Assembly (NCBI GenBank): GCA_903916165.1 | Contig: CAIWVR010000217.1 | Span: 1-8,724 of the forward strand | Direction of reading: 5' to 3' | Source: an uncultured Hyphomicrobiales bacterium | GTDB taxonomy: Bacteria; Pseudomonadota; Alphaproteobacteria; Rhizobiales; Beijerinckiaceae | DNA length: 8,724 nucleotides | In this document: in pieces, positions 5,562 to 8,724 of the stretch | Position numbering within the stretch: position 1 is the stretch's first letter | Layout of the letters: each line of letters begins with the position of its first letter | The notes under the pieces: generated by a model | Seen by the model: only the letters and a program-made list of their open reading frames with translations | Databases searched by the model: none | What the model was told of the DNA's origin: nothing | Translations under genes and position numbers: made by a program

Positions 5562-6316
5562 GCTCGAAAAGTGACCGTTTCCTGCCGCTCATCGGCGTCG
5601 CTGGCCTGATCCTGTTCTGGTATGTCGGCTATTGGGTGAAGATCGTCGATCCCGTCCTTCTGCCGCCGCCGCACGCCGCAGCGATGGCGCTGTGGAAGGG
5701 CATGGCGGGCGGCAGCCTCTACAGCGACTTTCTCGTCACTGTCTGGCGAACCCTGGCCGCCCTCTCGATTGCTGCCGTCATCGCGATCCCGCTCGGCATC
5801 GTGCTGGGTGCCAATGAACGGCTCTACCGCTCGGTCGAATTCGTCATCGACTTCTTCCGCTCGACGCCGGCCTCGGCCATGTTCCCGCTGTTCTTGGTCA
5901 TCTTCGGCGTCGGCGACCGCACCAAGATCTTCGTCGCCGCTTTCGGTGCCGCACTCGTCATCCTGTTCAACGTGTCCTACGGCGTGATGAATGCCCGCAA
6001 AACCCGTATTCTCGCGGCCAAGATCATGGGTGCCTCAAACTGGCGCATCATGAAGGACGTGGTGCTGATGGAAAGCCTGCCGCAGACTTTTGTGGGCCTG
6101 CGCAATGGCATTTCGCTGGCGCTCGTCATCGTTGTGGTCGCGGAAATGTTCATCGGCTCGGTGAACGGCATCGGCAACCGCGTCTTCACGGCGCAGCAGA
6201 TGTTTGAAATGCCCGACATGTACGCGGCTATCTTCGCAGCCGGCGCGCTCGGCTATGGCCTCAACATAATATTCCTCATGATCGAGAAGAGCTACGTTCA
6301 CTGGTCAGGCAAGTGA
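5558..6316 (+). CDS. ABC transporter permease, NitT/TauT (SsuC/TauC-like) family
   Basis: This 252-residue inner-membrane protein forms the channel of the importer, probably as a homodimer. Hydrophobic segments are visible at about residues 8-27, 64-86, 104-118, 124-144, 185-201 and 222-243, the six-helix plan of this family. The cytoplasmic coupling (EAA) loop, which docks on the ATPase, is at about 152-172 (AAKIMGASNWRIMKDVVL), followed by the typical LPQTFVGLRNGISLAL. The FFRSTPASAMFPLFLVIFG segment also matches SsuC/TauC proteins. The start ATG overlaps the ATPase stop (ATGA, 5558-5561) and has GAGG 10 nt upstream. Its own stop overlaps the amidase start (GTGA, 6313-6316). Translation of ATPase, permease and amidase is therefore probably coupled. 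The substrate is shared with the binding protein and remains undetermined. Confidence 0.94.
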   Translation: MSSKSDRFLPLIGVAGLILFWYVGYWVKIVDPVLLPPPHAAAMALWKGMAGGSLYSDFLVTVWRTLAALSIAAVIAIPLGIVLGANERLYRSVEFVIDFFRSTPASAMFPLFLVIFGVGDRTKIFVAAFGAALVILFNVSYGVMNARKTRILAAKIMGASNWRIMKDVVLMESLPQTFVGLRNGISLALVIVVVAEMFIGSVNGIGNRVFTAQQMFEMPDMYAAIFAAGALGYGLNIIFLMIEKSYVHWSGK

Positions 6317-7728
6317 GCCGCACGGCAGAACTGACCAAGCTTTCGGCGGTCGAACTCGCCCGCCGCATCCGCACCGGAGAGATCACACCTCTCGACGTGC
6401 TGGACGCGCATCTCGCCAAAATCGCCGAACTGAACCCGCAGCTCAACGCCATCGTCACGCTCGACATGGAAGGTGCCCGCGCACAGGCCATCGCCGCCGG
6501 CGAGGCGGTGACGCGCGGCGACAAGCTCGGCACCCTGCATGGCCTGCCCGTCGTCATCAAGGACGTAACGCTGACCAAGGGCATGCGCACGACCTATGCC
6601 TCGCCGCTCTACAAGGATTTCATCCCGGACGTGGATGCAGCGCCGGTCGCGCGGCTGCGCAAGGCGGGCGCGATCATCCTGGGCAAGACCAACACGCCCG
6701 AATTCGCCACCGGTGCGACGACCTTCAACGATGTCTTCGGCGTCACCCGCAATCCGTGGGACCCGACCAAGACCCCGGCCGGATCGTCCGGCGGCTCGGC
6801 GGCAGCGGCGGCCAGCGGCATGGTCCCGCTGGCGCAGGGCACGGATTTCGGCTGTTCGGTGCGCATGCCTGCTGCCTTCTGCGGGATCGTCGGCATCCGC
6901 ACGACGGCGGGGCTGATCCCCAATGATCCGATGCACCTGCCCTGGGACGCAGGCCAGGTGCATGGGCCGCTGGCACGCAGCGCGGAGGACGCCGCCCTCA
7001 TGCTCGACGCCATGGTGGGCCTCGACCCGACCTGGCCAATTTCGGCCGCGCCGCCCTGGGCCAGCGCGCTCGACATCGTCAATGCGACCACCGACGCCAA
7101 GGGCCTGCGCATCGCCTATGTCTCCGACATTGCGGGCTTCGGCGTCGAAGATGAGATCAACACGATCTGCCGCGCTGCCGCCATGAGGCTTGCCTGCGAC
7201 GGCGCGCAAGTCGACGAGATCAAGCTCGATCTCGCCGAGGGCTTTGCCGCCTACAAGACCTTGCGCGGCGAATGGATGGTTGGACAGCAGATCGAGCGCC
7301 TCGATTTCATCGACCAGTTCGGTGCCAACCTCTCCGGCAATGTGAAGGCAGGCCTGGCGCTTTCCGTGCTGGATACGGCAAAAGCCGAACTCGTGCGCGA
7401 ACACATGTGGGCGCGTTTCAGGGATTTCTTTGTAGATTATGATTTCCTGATCACGCCGTGCTCGCCGGTGGCCCCGTTCAACGTGGACGAGAAATTCCCC
7501 ACCGAGATCAATGGCCGCAAGCTCGACAATTACATCGACTGGATCGCGCCCTGCTTCCTCATCACGCTGGTCGGCTTCCCGGCGGGCTCTGCGCCTGCGG
7601 GATTGACGCAGAGCGGACTGCCGGTCGGAATCCAGATCGTCGGCAAAAGATTCGACGAGCCGCGGATTCTGGGCCTGTGCAAGCTGGTGCAGCGGGCGAA
7701 CCCGATCGGCTGGCCGAAACTGTCGTAA
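6313..7728 (+). CDS. Amidase-signature family hydrolase
   Basis: This 471-residue cytosolic enzyme hydrolyses an amide bond using the Ser-cisSer-Lys triad of the amidase-signature family (GatA, FAAH and the AtzE/AtzF groups). The triad is K83 (VVIKD), S158 (first Ser of PAGSSGGSA) and S182 (TDFGCSVRMPAAFCG). The spacings of 75 and 24 residues equal those in FAAH. Two usual residues differ. C181 stands where Gly normally precedes the nucleophile, in the loop forming the oxyanion hole. In the IRTTAGLIP block, Leu replaces the Arg of the common GLKPTxGR motif. The C-terminal GLPVGIQIVG block is standard. There is no AtzF-like second domain. The GTG start is taken because it forms a 4-nt overlap with the permease stop, no other start lies within 50 codons, and the N-terminus is family-like; the Shine-Dalgarno (AGG at 6307) is weak. 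Being the last gene behind an importer, it probably cleaves the imported compound or the opened-ring ureide. A ureidomalonase-like role is a guess. Confidence 0.92.
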   Translation: MSRTAELTKLSAVELARRIRTGEITPLDVLDAHLAKIAELNPQLNAIVTLDMEGARAQAIAAGEAVTRGDKLGTLHGLPVVIKDVTLTKGMRTTYASPLYKDFIPDVDAAPVARLRKAGAIILGKTNTPEFATGATTFNDVFGVTRNPWDPTKTPAGSSGGSAAAAASGMVPLAQGTDFGCSVRMPAAFCGIVGIRTTAGLIPNDPMHLPWDAGQVHGPLARSAEDAALMLDAMVGLDPTWPISAAPPWASALDIVNATTDAKGLRIAYVSDIAGFGVEDEINTICRAAAMRLACDGAQVDEIKLDLAEGFAAYKTLRGEWMVGQQIERLDFIDQFGANLSGNVKAGLALSVLDTAKAELVREHMWARFRDFFVDYDFLITPCSPVAPFNVDEKFPTEINGRKLDNYIDWIAPCFLITLVGFPAGSAPAGLTQSGLPVGIQIVGKRFDEPRILGLCKLVQRANPIGWPKLS

Positions 7729-7738
7729 CAAGCATCGC

Positions 7739-7757
7739 CATTGCGAGGCGCGCAATG
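7739..7757. terminator. Hairpin in the convergent amidase/SRPBCC gap
   Basis: CATTGCG (7739-7745) and CGCAATG (7751-7757) form a perfect 7-bp stem with a 5-nt loop. It fills most of the 37-nt gap between the amidase stop (7728) and the stop of the convergent SRPBCC gene (7766). There is no U-tract on either side. The ATTGCGAGG core resembles dispersed intergenic palindromes that I recall from alphaproteobacterial genomes (GTCATTGCGAG type), so it may be one copy of such a repeat serving as a transcript end. Confidence 0.5.
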
Positions 7758-7765
7758 ACAGGCCC

Positions 7766-8167
7766 CTACCCCGTCAGCATGTCGCGAAGTTGAGCCAAGT
7801 CGCGGCGCACCCAGTTCGCATCATGCTCGAACGCCTCGAGGCTCACGCCCGGCTGGCGATACAGGGTCAGCATCACCTCGGCACCATCGCCATTGACCAC
7901 CACGCGCATTGGCACGTGAATCTCGGCACCCGTGCGCAGGACCACAGTATGATCCATCACGCCAAAGGCATTTTGCGGCGAAAAGCGCAGGATAACGTCG
8001 CCACCGTCCGGCCCCTTGGCGCGCCAGATGCCCTTGTCATGGTGAAGCCCGGCGGCGCTGAGGCCTGTCGCCCAGCGCGGAAAAACCTCCGGGCGCCAGA
8101 TCGCCTCATAGACCTCCTGCCACGGCATTTCGATGAAGATTGAGATCGTCTGCGCCTGCATGGTCAT
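7766..8167 (-). CDS. SRPBCC-family (polyketide cyclase/START-like) protein
   Basis: This 133-residue protein has the START-like helix-grip fold of the SRPBCC superfamily, which encloses a hydrophobic ligand pocket. The evidence is the N-terminal strand ending in a Pro-Trp turn ([15 protein letters not shown]), the [13 protein letters not shown] segment typical of the first helices, and later strands with [12 protein letters not shown] and [23 protein letters not shown]. The last helix (about 114-131) closes the pocket. Members with this pattern are common in alpha- and betaproteobacteria and mostly have no known function. The length is normal. The first ATG overlaps the stop of upp by 4 nt (8164-8167); a second ATG two codons later is also possible. 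Co-transcription with upp is likely. It faces the amidase operon across a hairpin and is probably not part of that pathway. Confidence 0.85.
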   Translation of the reverse strand: MTMQAQTISIFIEMPWQEVYEAIWRPEVFPRWATGLSAAGLHHDKGIWRAKGPDGGDVILRFSPQNAFGVMDHTVVLRTGAEIHVPMRVVVNGDGAEVMLTLYRQPGVSLEAFEHDANWVRRDLAQLRDMLTG

Positions 8168-8724
8168 TTTGTCCCGAACATGCGGTCACCCGCATCGCCA
8201 AGCCCCGGCACGATATAGCCGTGATCGTTGAGTTTTTCGTCAATGGCCGCTGTCCAGATGGTCACGTCCGGGTGGCGCGCCCGCATATGGGACAGGCCTT
8301 CGGGTGCAGCAAGCAGGCACACCATGCGGATCTCGCCGGCGCCCGCCTGCCTCAGCCGGTCGACAGCAGCAACGGCGGAATTGCCGGTCGCCAGCATCGG
8401 ATCGACAAGGATCACCAGCCGCTCGCTCAGGTCCTGCGGCGCCTTGAAATAATATTCCACGGCAGCCAGCGTCGCCGGGTCACGATAAAGTCCGATATGG
8501 GCGACGCGCGCCGAGGGCACCAATTGCAGCATGCCATCGAGGAAGCCGACGCCAGCGCGCAGGATCGGCGCGAGCACGAGCTTCTTCCCCGACAGAATCG
8601 GGGCCTGCATGTCGGTCAGCGGCGTGGTGATCGTCATGGTCGCGAGCGGCAGGTCGCGCGTCACCTCATAGCAAAGCAACATGCCGATCTCGTTCATCAA
8701 GGCGCGAAACGCACGCGTCGAGCA
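8164..8724 (-). CDS. upp: Uracil phosphoribosyltransferase, 5'-truncated by the window edge
   Basis: The enzyme makes UMP and diphosphate from uracil and PRPP in pyrimidine salvage, in the cytosol. The visible 186 residues cover nearly all of the roughly 210-residue family; about 25 N-terminal residues lie beyond the right edge. The frame reads [26 protein letters not shown] from the edge inwards, so the TTG at 8698-8700 and the ATG at 8695-8697 are internal codons, not starts. Diagnostic blocks are [31 protein letters not shown], the PRPP-binding loop [20 protein letters not shown] and the uracil-binding C-terminal [20 protein letters not shown], ending in FGTK. All look intact. The SRPBCC gene overlaps its stop by 4 nt. 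Its closeness to a barbiturase-family enzyme is suggestive of pyrimidine metabolism, but the two are on opposite strands and in separate transcription units. Confidence 0.97.
   Translation of the reverse strand, partial: CSTRAFRALMNEIGMLLCYEVTRDLPLATMTITTPLTDMQAPILSGKKLVLAPILRAGVGFLDGMLQLVPSARVAHIGLYRDPATLAAVEYYFKAPQDLSERLVILVDPMLATGNSAVAAVDRLRQAGAGEIRMVCLLAAPEGLSHMRARHPDVTIWTAAIDEKLNDHGYIVPGLGDAGDRMFGTK

Noticed and set aside
6298..7755. 485-codon minus-strand open frame opposite the amidase
   Set aside because: It mirrors the amidase gene, whose triad is intact. The antisense product is Arg/Ala/Asp-rich and domain-free.

Overview
The window looks like chromosomal DNA from a GC-rich alphaproteobacterium, probably of the Hyphomicrobiales. 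The lineage is inferred from base composition, codon use, the fused 4TM/12TM-type TRAP permease, and a NitT/TauT-type ABC transporter linked to an amidase. No rRNA or other marker gene is present to prove it. I see no mobile element, CRISPR array, tRNA or rRNA gene.

Layout. The window opens inside a TRAP transporter permease (2-1261, +, N-terminal part missing), followed after 12 nt by an SDR-family NAD(P)-dependent dehydrogenase (1274-2047, +). A hairpin over the SDR stop codon separates it from a small convergent gene of unknown function (2060-2290, -). A 275-nt leader without a gene follows. It ends in nested and mutually exclusive inverted repeats just upstream of a strong Shine-Dalgarno. 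Next comes a ring-opening amidohydrolase of the cyanuric acid hydrolase/barbiturase (AtzD) family that I read from a TTG start (2566-3657, +). After a 103-nt gap holding two hairpins comes a tightly packed group: ABC substrate-binding protein (3761-4729), ATPase (4734-5561), permease (5558-6316) and amidase-signature hydrolase (6313-7728). The last three junctions are a 4-nt gap and two 4-nt overlaps. A 37-nt convergent gap with a hairpin ends this group. On the minus strand are uracil phosphoribosyltransferase upp (8164-8724, 5' end outside the window) and, overlapping it by 4 nt, an SRPBCC-family protein (7766-8167).

How the parts may work together (inference). An AtzD-family enzyme opens a cyclic imide or ureide ring by hydrolysis. 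An amidase-signature enzyme then commonly cleaves the linear ureido/amide product. The ABC importer between them would supply the substrate. This is the layout expected of a locus that takes up and breaks down an N-heterocycle such as barbiturate, cyanuric acid or a relative, with the SDR and TRAP genes possibly supplying an oxidation step and a second uptake route. Two points suggest that the substrate is not the textbook one. By my recalled alignment with AtzD, one of the three substrate-binding arginines is replaced by Asn (N189). The amidase also has Cys where the Gly before its nucleophile is expected (C181). No transcriptional regulator lies in the window, so the structured leader is the best visible candidate for control.
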